Below are positions 46,440 to 57,870 of a stretch of DNA of 64,000 bases, one piece after another; within the stretch, counting starts at the first letter, position 1; each line of letters starts with the position of its first letter. A program made the position numbers and the translations under genes. The notes under the pieces are model-generated. The model was not told the DNA's origin. It made no database searches and saw only the letters and a program-made list of their open reading frames with translations. Source of the DNA: Enoplosus armatus (Eukaryota; Chordata; Actinopteri; Centrarchiformes; Enoplosidae); contig NC_092201.1 of the NCBI RefSeq assembly GCF_043641665.1, forward strand, positions 2,413,001 through 2,477,000, read 5' to 3'.

Positions 46440-48148
46440 GGCGTTTGCGATGAATGAGCTACTGTTGTTTTTCTGGACTTAAATGATCTGTGAGGAGCCA
46501 CACGCACTCTTAAAACACCGGTGCGTGCTACTCTAATAGCCGTGTACTGGTCAGCCGTCTCCGTTCAGCCTTTTTATAAACCACTTGTCCGAGGTCTAAC
46601 CTTTCAGCTTGTTGCATAATATCCTCCAGGCTATAACACATGAATGTTTGATGACACACGGCTTAGTACATGATAAATTTAATATCCTACACTGCCGTAT
46701 TTCCGCTGTTTCGGGCTTAGCACCACCTACAGCTACTTCCCGGGTCCTTGGGCGGTTGCGGTGGTCAGGTTTCACGGGAGCGCCTCTGCTGCAGAGTAAA
46801 TCAGCTGCTGTATCAGTCAGTGGGAGTTACCTCGCCTCTCCTTCCAGTCTGCTTCTTGAGTGCCGCGTGGAGAGCTGTTGTGATAGAGCGGCGATACGTG
46901 CAACAGGCTCGCACCTGAACAAACAACACGCACCGACTGACAGGCTGTGGACATGAAGTATTCCTCCCCTCGCTGCACTGCTATCAAGTACTTTGTTGAA
47001 AACACACACTTGTGCCCAGGTATCAGTCAGCTGACAGATGGGGCTGACGCTGGCCTTTTATACGTCTCGCTTGCACCATTGCTATGATGTGTTCGTTTTG
47101 ATTAAACTCAGAAGTTATTATCGAATTGATCGATGGCGTTTGGATCAGCTGAGAGCTGTTCAAACGAAGAACAGAGATTTCTTTGTGGAAAGCTTGTATA
47201 TCCTCAGCAATACATGGCAGAATCCACACAAAATATGAGTCTGTGGAACTCAACACAGCTGATTTAAAGACGTAAACACTGAGCTGGAAGGATATTCGGA
47301 GATTCAGGGGCACTATTTGGCAGTATAATAAAATCAGGAAGTGTATCTTGACTGTTTGTGCATTGAGTTCATGTTACAGACAGTGTTTAACACATGAAAA
47401 CATACGTTCACACTTGTTGTTTGTTTACTACCATCATTCCTATCACTATCTAAACACTGCAGCATACAAATCCAACATGGCAGTCAGCTTGTGTTGTATG
47501 TATTAATGCTTTATAGATCAGTAATAAGCCATTAACTTTTAAGCTGCCAGGGTGAGTATTAATAGATGATCTACGATGGTTAATAGAGACACGGTTGAAG
47601 ACCTTCCTGGGAAGTGGAACCCTGCGAAAATGAGACTTGAAAGTTTGATGTTTTCATCCCGAACATTTCAGCACAGCGTGAGAAGAAACAGATTATCAGA
47701 TGGGGTTTGTCATCGGTCCAATAAAACATGTATCAGAGTTACAGTAAACACTGAGGCCTGCAGAGTGAAAGCAGTCCACCGCTTCTCCAGCGAGCACACG
47801 AGTTCCCTTCAAAGGCCGGAGTCTCGAGACCACGGGGGCTTTCGCATGAAAGAATATGATTTCTCACATCATTGAAATTGATAATAGACATTATCACTTA
47901 CAGTCTGTGCTTCTATCCGCGGCTCTGTCCACCAACTTGGAATAATAAATGACCGATTAAATGACTTATGTCTTTGGGTTGTAAATTGCTGCTTTTAAAC
48001 CTTAACCTTGCTGGAGATCACACTTACTTTGATGACGGCCTTTGATGTGCCTTTGGTTGCACGAACACACACAACCTTGCGCCTGTATTCTGGCAGCGGA
48101 GCGTCACTAATTATCTTGCCAGCAGAAAGGTAAGGGAGGTGGGGACCT

Positions 48149-48150
<2 letters not shown>

Positions 48151-48199
<49 letters not shown>
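48151..48199. repeat. (GT)n microsatellite
   Basis: Pure tract of about 49 nt; CA in celf2 sense. Confidence 0.97.
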
Positions 48200-48200
<1 letters not shown>

Positions 48201-49296
48201 TCTCAGTGCGACAGTAGCTTTTAATGAGCCCCACGCTTCTTATCAAGCTTGGCGCTCGACAAACGCTCTGATCCGCCCACATGGAGGATGGGGCTCGATT
48301 GATCACGTCTGAAGCCCCCCCCCACCCCACCCCCTCACAACCACTCTACCCCACCCCACCCAACACCCTGATCACCCTCCCTCTCTTCCCTCCCCTCCTC
48401 TCAGCCTCCGTGTCAGAATGAAATATCCTTGAGAGAAACTGTGAATCAAAGGGCTTTTCATCCTTTTTCACAAAGAGAGAGAGAGATAGAGGGAGAGAAC
48501 GATGGAAGGAGAGATTCAACAGGACAAAAGAGAAAGACAGAGGGAGAGATTGGGGGGAGGGAGGGAGGGATGGAGAGAGGGCATGAGGTAGAGAGAGTGA
48601 GGAAAGAAAGAAAACTGAGGATAAAGGACCGAACTTCTCCAAGCTGGAGGGCACTCCAGAGGACACGTCCTAGATTAGCTCTCACCCCTCCCTTCATCCT
48701 TCCATCTCTCCATCCCCTCCACCCTCCTTCCTGCACCCAGCTTCAGACGGAGAACGGCGGCCCCGGGGCCCTCTTGGCGGGCGTCTGGGGTGGGTGGTGG
48801 GGGGGACAAGAGGGGAGACACCGGGCATTTAGACATCTGTCAGCCACTAATGAAAGAGTTCAATTTAGTGGAAAATCTCAAACAACCTTGTCTGACAGGC
48901 TGGCTGACAGGCTTTAACTCGCCGCGTGTTGTTGTTGTTGGTGTGTGTGTCTCAGCGTGTGTGCTGTGTTAGCATGGGAGGCTGTGTGTGTGTGTGTGTG
49001 TGTGTGGGGGGGGGGTGTGTCTCCGAGTGGATCAGGAGAAGGAAATTTAAAAAAACAAAGAAGAAAGAAAATAATGTGAAAGAGAAAAAATGTAATGTAA
49101 TAAACTCAGACGGTGCTGGGGCATATGCTCGTGTGCACATAAAAGTGTGTATAAGTGTGTGTGTGTGTGTGTGTGTGTGTTAAAGAGCCGTGCAGGGGTG
49201 TGGATCAGCCCATGCAGCAGGGGTTGGGTCTTATGGCTTTAAATCGCTCCAGGGGTGCAGGGCATGTTTTTCTACGATAGATGGGTTACGGTGGGG

Positions 49297-49300
<4 letters not shown>

Positions 49301-49343
<43 letters not shown>
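49301..49343. repeat. (GT)n microsatellite
   Basis: Pure tract of about 43 nt; shorter TG tracts lie at 48982-49005 and 49158-49180. Confidence 0.97.
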
Positions 49344-49346
<3 letters not shown>

Positions 49347-52300
49347 CGTATTTAAACCTCACTGCTGCTATTAGAGTTGCAGAGACGAACACACGGCTCT
49401 CCAGGCAACGCACGCGCACACACACACACACACACTTTGTCTCCACCCCCCCAAAGCTTCATTAGCAGGTCATTAGAAACAACTTGGCTGAAAGCTGTCG
49501 TTCTTTGAGAACAGTTTGAGCTTCACTCAAAGACTCTGTGTGTCTGTCAGACACATGACTCATTATTTTTACTGAAAAAACAATCTGGAAAATGATTTAT
49601 TTGTTTCATGCGTGGCGCTCTGGAGCAGCGCTGCTGTTGCTGAGGTGGCCTCACAGTCTTACTGAACGCTATCGTATCGACTCTGAGAGCACGAATGTGT
49701 GAATGGATTAACGACAGCCGGCAGTTGACTTGAAGATGAAGATGAAATTGGTTCCGACGAATGGATTCAGGAGTGAAAACAACAACACTTTTATCCGACC
49801 GACACAGCCTGGATGTGAAGGTGCTACCTTACTGAGACTGATCGCGATGTCGTCATATGAAACACAACATTTCAGCTCCTCTAAAGCTAATGCTAATCAA
49901 CACGCTATATCGCGGTTGGTTGGTTCTGTGTCTCCCTGTATTGTCATATTTGGGTTTCCAGACGACCACAAACGTTACACCTCCGAGCAATTAGACATTC
50001 TAGCTTTCACTTCCTGACACGTCATCTTCCTCATCTTCTGCTGAAGCTCCCTCCAGCTCTCGGTGGCTCAGTGGTATCCTGTCCTTTCTGAAGCTGGAGA
50101 AGATTAAACATTCACTGAGAGCTAATCAAACCTTTCTTTCTTTTTTTTGCTTTGTTTTGTTTTTGTGGGCTTGAACCTTGAACTCACCTTTAAAAAGTTT
50201 GTTTTTCTGTTGATCCATTATTATATTTCCATGTTGTGTGATTCTCATTGTTAAACTGACAAAAAAGAAAAAGGCTAAACACGAGATGATGCCGGCATGT
50301 TTCTTTGTGAAATCTGTACAAAAGTGAAACCCTTTACATCCACTACAGCCTTCCTGTGCTGTACGCTGCAACAGCAGTAATGACAGCTTGTTTACTTCAG
50401 CCTACGAAAGCTTTTCTGAGCTGCACTCATCACAAGATGACCTTGTTAACTGGAAACTACTGGAAACTACAGTGATCAGTGTCTTCTTACAGCAGGAGGA
50501 GGACGGAGGGATGCCACATCCAGTTCCTGTTCTGACCTGTACCCGCTATGGGAACATTACTTCATCACTTGAGTATGACAGACATCGCCGACAAATCTCT
50601 CAGCCGAAGAGCGACGGAGCGAGCTGCAGAGGCCGGGAGCTAGCGGAGGAGCACATCTGAGCGCCATGCAGGGAGAGATTCATCGCATTAACCGCGGACC
50701 CCTCCACTTAATGCCCTCCTAAAAAAACACAAATGGCAGCCGTTCAACTGAGCTGCCCTAAACCAACATGGCTGCCCGGTCGGTGCTGCCAATACCGATG
50801 CCCTTTTCTCCAATTTGGCCCCCGTCCAGCTTTCCACTCTGATTGCATCTCTCCCTGTTAGGGCCTTGGGTTTGGAAGGAGATATAGAGCGAGGGAGGGG
50901 AAGAGTGCCAATACAAACATTGTTCTGCTGGCTTTTTACAAGCCAGGAGAGTGGGGAAGTTAATAAGCAGGTATTGGTTTTTAACTGCGGCCCGTTTATT
51001 GCTTTGCCCTCGAGCGTGCTGGAGTGCTCTACTCCACCTTTTTACTGTCCATCTGCCCATCACTCTGCTAACCTCCCGTTCAATTTCTCCCTCTCTGTCA
51101 GCTCCCCTTTTGTCTTGCCTCGCCTCGTTCAGCAATTAATTCACCGTCCTCATCATCCGTTCTTTTCTTTTTTTTCTGTCTCTAGCTGCCTCCTTCCTCT
51201 CACCTTTCACTGCCCTTTTTTTATTTTTTATTTTGAGCTGAGAGTTTAAAAACCCTGTTAAAGAATTATAAACAGACCCGGCGCAAACCACTTAATGATC
51301 TGTCATTATGCCACTATTGATTCAGTGTTTTGCGAGAGCGTACTGTATCTGTTGGTCCTCCTCGTGTGAATGTATATTAGGTTTAAACCATATCTGTCTG
51401 TCAATATTGGACTGTTATTAAAAATGGGATGTCAGCCAGTCGGTGTTGTCCAGCTCTGACATGATGAATATGATGCAGGTTTAATTACGTACATATTATG
51501 CTGTTGATCAATGCTGTCTGGGTTTCAATGGACTGTTTTAATTTTCCCCTGCTCTTTCTGCACTGCAGAGAACAAGAAGGAGTTTATTGGAGACTAAAAT
51601 CTCCAGTACTCCCAGTAAAACATGTAATTACACAACTAGGACCTTCTTGTTTTGTAGTTTAATCTTTTAAATGATATTCTAGGATGACAGCAACAACCTC
51701 GGGTCTGCCCGAACCCCCCCGAATGGTGGGGCTCGTTGGGGCCGGCCTGGGAGGAAGACCTGCAGATCCTCCTCAGGGGTGAAGAACTGTTTTATACTCT
51801 TCTGTGTGTTTATTAGGGAAAAAGTGATGATGTGTATTTAAACTACCGTCCAAAAAAGATGTTACAACTCAGAGTCAATGAAAGATAAGGCAGAAAAAAA
51901 CAGTGATACCCTCAATTACACTGAATATAAATACAAGAAGAATCCACAGGGGACATGTAAGTATCATTAAGTATCAGGTCCTTATCCATCAAAATAAATA
52001 AGATGGGTTAGCATATTAATAACATATACAGTTTATATGTGTGATATATATTTATATAAATTCATAAAGTTCTTTTAAAGTTTGATTTGTTGCTGTTGAA
52101 GGTTGAAGAGCACTTCTGAAACCAAACTTGCAAATAACAACAATCCAAATCTGTTGGTATCCAACTTCAAAAAGCGCCGAACACAACTACCAGACAGAGA
52201 CGCCGCAGGAGAGAGAAGCAAGCGAGGAGGAGGAGGGATGACCAGACAGAACGGAGGGAGGGAGGGTGTTATGGTGTAGAAGAAGGCGATTTCATGTTCC

Positions 52301-53948
52301 TATAATCCTGAAACTGCTGCAGTATGTGTCCTCCCCAGGGCTGTTTCACACCTCCAACAAGGGATAAGTGACTAACTCTCACGGCGTAGGAAAACAGACC
52401 AAATTTAACATACTTATTCCACGAGCAATTAACACGGTGACTCTGTGCAAAACAACAAGATTGACTCCGAATCGGGAACCCGAGCACAAATCCCGGGTAG
52501 CTCTGGTGGGATTCACAGCATCCACCCCGTCCTGCCCAGGGGGGCTATCCGCTGATCCAACTGACAGAAGCAAGCGAGTGCCGGCGCTCAACTGATGAGT
52601 TTCCAGTTAGCCGGCGCAGCCAAAAAGAGAGGCGGGGAAGCAGCCAATAGCCCCAGCAGAAGGGATCTGGGGGCCTCTAAATATCCACCCAGGGCTGAAA
52701 GAGCGAGAGTGCGAGCAGGCTCCGGCCCACTTCCTCTATCGCTCTCCTGGGCCACAGGAGGGAACAATGGTGGAGAAAGGAGCAGACAGCATGAAAGAAA
52801 GGCATCAGCACACTCCTTTATAGTCAGGCTCATGCACAAGAGAGAGCGAGATGCGAGCGAGCACACAAACACCTCTTTTTACCTCTAGGGGCGCCGTAGA
52901 GGAGAGTCACTGTGTGCACAAGGATGGACGTGCATGCCACAAGCACGCACTAACAAGATGATTCATTTGCATTTGCTTATAAAGATTTGGTTCTCACATT
53001 TACTGGCTACATTTTGAGAGAACAAATAGGTCTGCCGCCATGCAGATTCTTTGTTTTTAATGCTCAAACACTAAAATATTTAATGTTCAGTGATCAGAAA
53101 TCAGCAAAGCATTTTTAATAAGAATATATATATATATATATATATTTCATATCAGACTGATATTCAGAGCAATTAATGATTCAATTTTATGTATAACGCG
53201 CAGACAAAACTTAACTAGCTCGTTTTGTTAATTTATTAATCAGTTTGGACAACAGAATATGTAAAATAACAACACTGCATGAATTTATCACCACAATATG
53301 ATTCCATCGCTAATCGTTAACGCATTTAGCCACGAGCCGTTTAGCGACTATGGCTAATTTAGCTTCTATAATAATGTATTTTAGGAGATGAACACATATC
53401 ATCAGCTGCTAGCTCGGCCTGCACATCAGATTACATGACGTGTTGATGGAGGTCTGACCACATCTGTCAAATCAAAGGGAACTACTTAACGGCCCTTAGT
53501 TTCATGCAGTTCCACACATCACCAACTGGTGGCGGTGAAAAGCATCAATGTGCTGAAAAAGTAGGACGAGAAGAAGACTCTGCTTTGCAAGAATTGTATG
53601 AGTTTGAAAATGCCTTCAACATGTTTGTAAGACCTTAAAGACACAATGCGATGCGCAGGTGTTACTAATAACATTAATAATGGCTCCGTTCTTTTCAAGT
53701 GGCCGTGACACAGACAGCCAGCATACTACCAGGACCTTGAAACTAAAGCAGCTAAATGGAATGCAGCCATCCTTCATTTTAAACGTCTTCAGTGAAAAAG
53801 GTCTAATGTAACGTAAACAAAAGCCCACAGCGTAGCTTTAACACGGACTCCTCAGTCGTTTCTCTCACAAACGAACACTGACAGTCAGCTGCTCACACTC
53901 GTGGTCACTCACACACTCGCAAACGCACTGTGGCAGCAGTTCATACCT

Positions 53949-53951
<3 letters not shown>

Positions 53952-54029
<78 letters not shown>
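53952..54029. repeat. (CA)39 microsatellite, (UG)39 just downstream of the RRM1 exon
   Basis: The longest pure dinucleotide tract in the window (78 nt). In the pre-mRNA it is a UG repeat 88-165 nt beyond the donor of the 83-nt exon. Confidence 0.98.
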
Positions 54030-54033
<4 letters not shown>

Positions 54034-54116
54034 GGGCGGGGCCGCCTCAGGGAGCTGCTGTAAGTGTGTGATTAGAGGAGAAAGTAGGCAGAGGAGAATC
54101 GAGGACACACACTCAC

Positions 54117-54199
54117 CCCTGTTAAGGTCTTTATGTTATGCAGTGCATTCTGGGCTTCAAGGGCAGCTTTCCTTGTGTAAAACGTGACAAAACAGCAGC
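54117..54199 (-). CDS. celf2: CELF2 exon: second half of RRM1 (83 nt)
   Basis: 83 nt, acceptor ctctccccag, donor ACAGGG/gtgagt. It completes a Gly codon and encodes [19 protein letters not shown] and [15 protein letters not shown] is the RNP1 of RRM1, followed by the second helix [13 protein letters not shown]. It is the most upstream exon I can find; the RNP2 half of RRM1 and the N-terminus lie beyond the right edge. Human CELF2 has KTLPG where this gene has KTLTG (CCx to ACA), in the loop before the last RRM1 strand. Eighty-three is not a multiple of three, so skipping would frameshift the message. Confidence 0.96.
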
Positions 54200-54202
54200 C
54201 TG

Positions 54203-54227
54203 GGGAGAGAGAGAGAGAGAGAGAGAC

Positions 54228-54261
<34 letters not shown>
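54203..54261 (-). promoter_or_regulatory. (CU)n polypyrimidine tract of the RRM1 exon
   Basis: Plus-strand GA repeats, interrupted once by ACATACA, are CU repeats in sense that run directly into the ccccag acceptor. Such tracts bind U2AF and PTB. It is an unstable microsatellite serving as a splice signal. Confidence 0.85.
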
Positions 54262-54264
<3 letters not shown>

Positions 54265-54446
54265 ATGAGCATCAGGAGCAACAAAGAGCATTTTCTCCAT
54301 TCATCTGCTTGGCATCACCTGTCGACACTGGCACACGCTGAGTGAATGTTAAGGACGTGAAACATCCTAGCGGAGACGAAGAGAATGCTTTTGGATTCGT
54401 TTCAACGCTGACGACTTGAGCCTCGAGGAAGTGTGCACACGCTGCG

Positions 54447-54449
<3 letters not shown>

Positions 54450-54486
<37 letters not shown>
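54450..54486. repeat. (CA)n microsatellite upstream (in sense) of the RRM1 exon
   Basis: About 37 nt; UG in sense, 250-287 nt before the acceptor at 54199. Confidence 0.97.
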
Positions 54487-54492
<6 letters not shown>

Positions 54493-57400
54493 ACGCAGAG
54501 ACGGAGGAGGTGGTGCAGAAAAATGGCTGCCTCTTTATTAATCCTTGAGTAATCTGTGAACAGTTGCTTACTCACTCACGCACTAAAGAAAGTATTCACT
54601 CATTCACACTCACGAGGGTTGTCGAGACGTCCGGGTTAAAAGCATGTTAAATGACTGTATTTCAGTATATAGTGCTGTCAGCACAGTTATATATCTAAAA
54701 ACTACCACAGATCACCCTACAAACTTCCAGATTCTGTCATTTAAATAGTTCTGGTTTCTGGTCGTTTCCCTGATTGGTTAGAGCAAAATAACCCAGCTTC
54801 CCAAACAGAAACTGACTGAATGATGAGGAAACGAAACGGCAATTCAGTCTGATTATTAAGACTCATTTTTATCCCAAATTTAGCCCTCACATACAGTTTT
54901 GTATCTGCACTCAAATGCATGTGCATACGCAAACACAGTGAAGAAAGTAGAAAGGGAGAGAGGGATTTCGCCTCATTAATCTGTGTGTAATCCCCGCAGA
55001 GTTGGGCGGAAACACTGCAGTTGTGGGCTATTCTCAGTCAGCACGCAAACCTGCACAGTCAGGCAAAAACCAGCAGGAGGACATTTAGGCCAGACACAGA
55101 GGTGTGACTCTCGTATTTCCCTCTCAGAAACAGCAGCTGTTATTTATTTCATTTCTGTCAAACATGGGAAAAGTCGCAGTACGGACTCCGTATTTATGTC
55201 CCAGTGACACTTTTGACATTATCATCTAACAGCCGCAGGGAAATTTAAAAACAAGGCCGAGGAGGACGGATGGATACCCATAAACTACGGAGGATGCACG
55301 GAGGAGTAAGTCAACTGGAAGAACAAATAGGAGGCCCTGAGATTCACGATGCGTCACCGGGAACAATGAAGACCTGTTTAAGTGACGACGCAGCATCTAT
55401 GTTAGACTGTAAAGACGCTTGTTTGCTCGCACAAGTTGGCATTTTGCAGCAACGTCAACGCAGGAAATTTGAGCATCTGCATTTCCATCACAGCTGCTAA
55501 TGGACCGACTGGTTAGATTATATTGTTAACTGTTGTGTTATCATTCAATCTCTACCTCAAACATATATTTAGCATCTCTGTGCTGCACTTTCCTGTTACT
55601 TACCTGTAAATCTGTGATAAGCGTCATCTCGCATTTAACTAACACAATCAGTCCTGGTCGACTTCGCTAACGCGGTGCACGTCGTCCGCAGGCGAGCCGC
55701 TGGTCTGAGCAGGTTTCAGCATCAACAGGTTCACGTGTTTGCCTCCAGCTTTGCTCATCAGTTAATGTTGGCGTGTGTTTATTTGTCCACAGATGAGCCG
55801 AGTGTGCCGTTGTTTACATCTGCTTTGTTGTCCTCTCCGTTGTGTTTATGACACAAATCAACCCGGTGTGAATGAGGCGGGCTGGTTGTGGTTTTGTTGC
55901 CCACATCGCAGACGTCAGCCCCCTCATGACACTTGCCCTGCAGTGCATCTTAGTGAAATCCAACATTGAGCATCTGGAGCAGATTTTGCATCCGAATCCC
56001 AGAGTCCCTTTGATGGGGCTGCGAGCGTAATGGATCTGAATTCCTGCGGCGTCCTCTGGGTGCCACGGCTGTTGAATAGTTGGCCCTTAGCCTAGCGTCA
56101 GCAACGTGATTGGTGTTGTGATTCAAATGCTGCAGTGCCTGTGTATTAGCAGGGATAACTTCCAGCTTAGTGTTTTCTTCTGCGACCCCCAGCGTGAAAG
56201 GCGGCTCGGGGTGTCACTTCACTAAACCCTAAGCCCCCCACTTCTACTATCAGTATTAATTTACCACCGAGAGTTTCACACCAGCTTCTACTAGTTAAAG
56301 GCACGCAGATAAGAGGGGAAATTAGTCACGACTGGCAGACTATCGCCGGGTAAAAAATTTATACAATTTATTCCATGTAGGTCACCAAACTGATATGACT
56401 TTTACACACAAACCTCAGTGGTGAAGTGGTGGCTTCCACACTTTATCTTTGCTCTCCACTGTCATGATAAAAACTGGACTCACTGAGTTCGAGGAAGAAG
56501 TTCTGATATCCTTAAATTAAGTTAAAGTAGTAACACCAACGTGGATCAAACTAAACAATTATTAAAATGAATGGTTTCCACTGTAAATTGGAAATCTGGA
56601 ATCCTTACTTTCATACTTAAAAATCCCCAATTTAGTATTGTTTCACCTCCAATGTTCCTTTCACTGATCAATGCTGATCCACTTTTTAAAATCTCTTATA
56701 TAGATAATCTAAACGATTCATTGTGACTGAATGAAACAAGGCTGTTTGCAGATTCTACCTGACAACACAGAGATGATGAGCTTAATAAATTCAATGTGAA
56801 ATTCTGATCCGCAAATTAAGTCGGAACTCCAGCCGTCAGATAAATGAAGCAGAGCAACAAGTTCGAGGTCTCGATCTATATTGCACATCGTAGAATACAG
56901 ATATTAAAAAAAAGAAAAAGGAAATGTAAAAAGACCCAAGGTAGAAATACTCAAAGTAGTCCAATACTATATTTAAAGGGTCGTACACTCGGGTGTTTTC
57001 ACTTGTGGCTGATGAGACTTCTTCTTATCTTGACACTGAACTGAGCTTTGCTGGGAGTTATGTGAGGTTAAGTGAGGTCTCCATGAACTAATAGGCGCTG
57101 CTAAACCAGACCCAGATGGCTTGTGTGGCAAATTTAACAACAGAGACTAATAACTACTAATAAACATATTTTTCACATGGCTGTTCCTGCCAACGCTCAA
57201 AAGCTGTGAAAAGGTTTAATACAGCATCCGTAATACAGACAAAGAAGGACAAAACTAATACAAGCCATCAAAAGGCCAAACCACAGTCCTGAGCAGACGT
57301 CTAACGAGTGAAAACACCTGTGCAGGTGTACCGTGTGTGTTAATAAACGGAGCCACACGAGACACAATGGTAGTTATTAATACTTTCTGACGGTTAAACG

Positions 57401-57599
57401 TTGGTTCACGTCAGTGATGTTTATAAACTCAGTAAAATGATATATTTTATACAGTATTTTCAATTAAGATCAATTGAAAGGTGATGAAATGACTCTTCAA
57501 TCATACACGTTAATTATTGGACTGAATGTAAGTAAAAAGTGACTCTGCCTGTATAAAGCTCATCAGCTTCCATGTGCTGTGTGCATACAAGGGGGATCT

Positions 57600-57870
57600 T
57601 TTTAGCATTGCCTCACTATTGTGCATTATAATTCCAATTGCACCTGTGTTCAAGCTTTGGCCCCTTGTGTGCGATTAGCAATTCCAATAGCACTGTTTGA
57701 GGGCTAGCTGCTAGCTGAATTATGATTGTGGTGGCTTTTTTTTTTTTTTTTTTTGCATATCTGTATATGGGAGGGTTAGCTTTTGGTGTTAGCATTAGCG
57801 ATTCTGACAGTGTATAATATGCAGGGGAGGGTTGGCCGTTAGCGCTGCGTTAGCCGCTGTATGTTGTGAT
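57600..57870. repeat. degenerate short tandem segments rich in TTAGC
   Basis: AATTCCAATTGCACCTGTGT and AATTCCAATAGCACTGTTTG are near-copies about 65 nt apart. GGGAGGGTTAGCTTTTGGTG and GGGAGGGTTGGCCGTTAGCG are near-copies further right. The pattern suggests decayed tandem duplication. Confidence 0.4.

Larger units (their letters stand above)
40195..54116 (-). other. celf2 intron (13.9 kb)
   Basis: Largest complete intron here; donor ACAGGG/gtgagt, acceptor ctacag. It carries most of the long CA/TG microsatellites, a TTAA-flanked element (43782-44166), conserved-looking blocks (about 43190-43330, 46290-46375), and a possible repeat fragment at 47495-47590 (ATTAATGCTTTATAGATCAG). Low-complexity ORFs are present (for example 42160-43035), but none is a credible gene. 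No additional exon is recognised. Confidence 0.9.
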
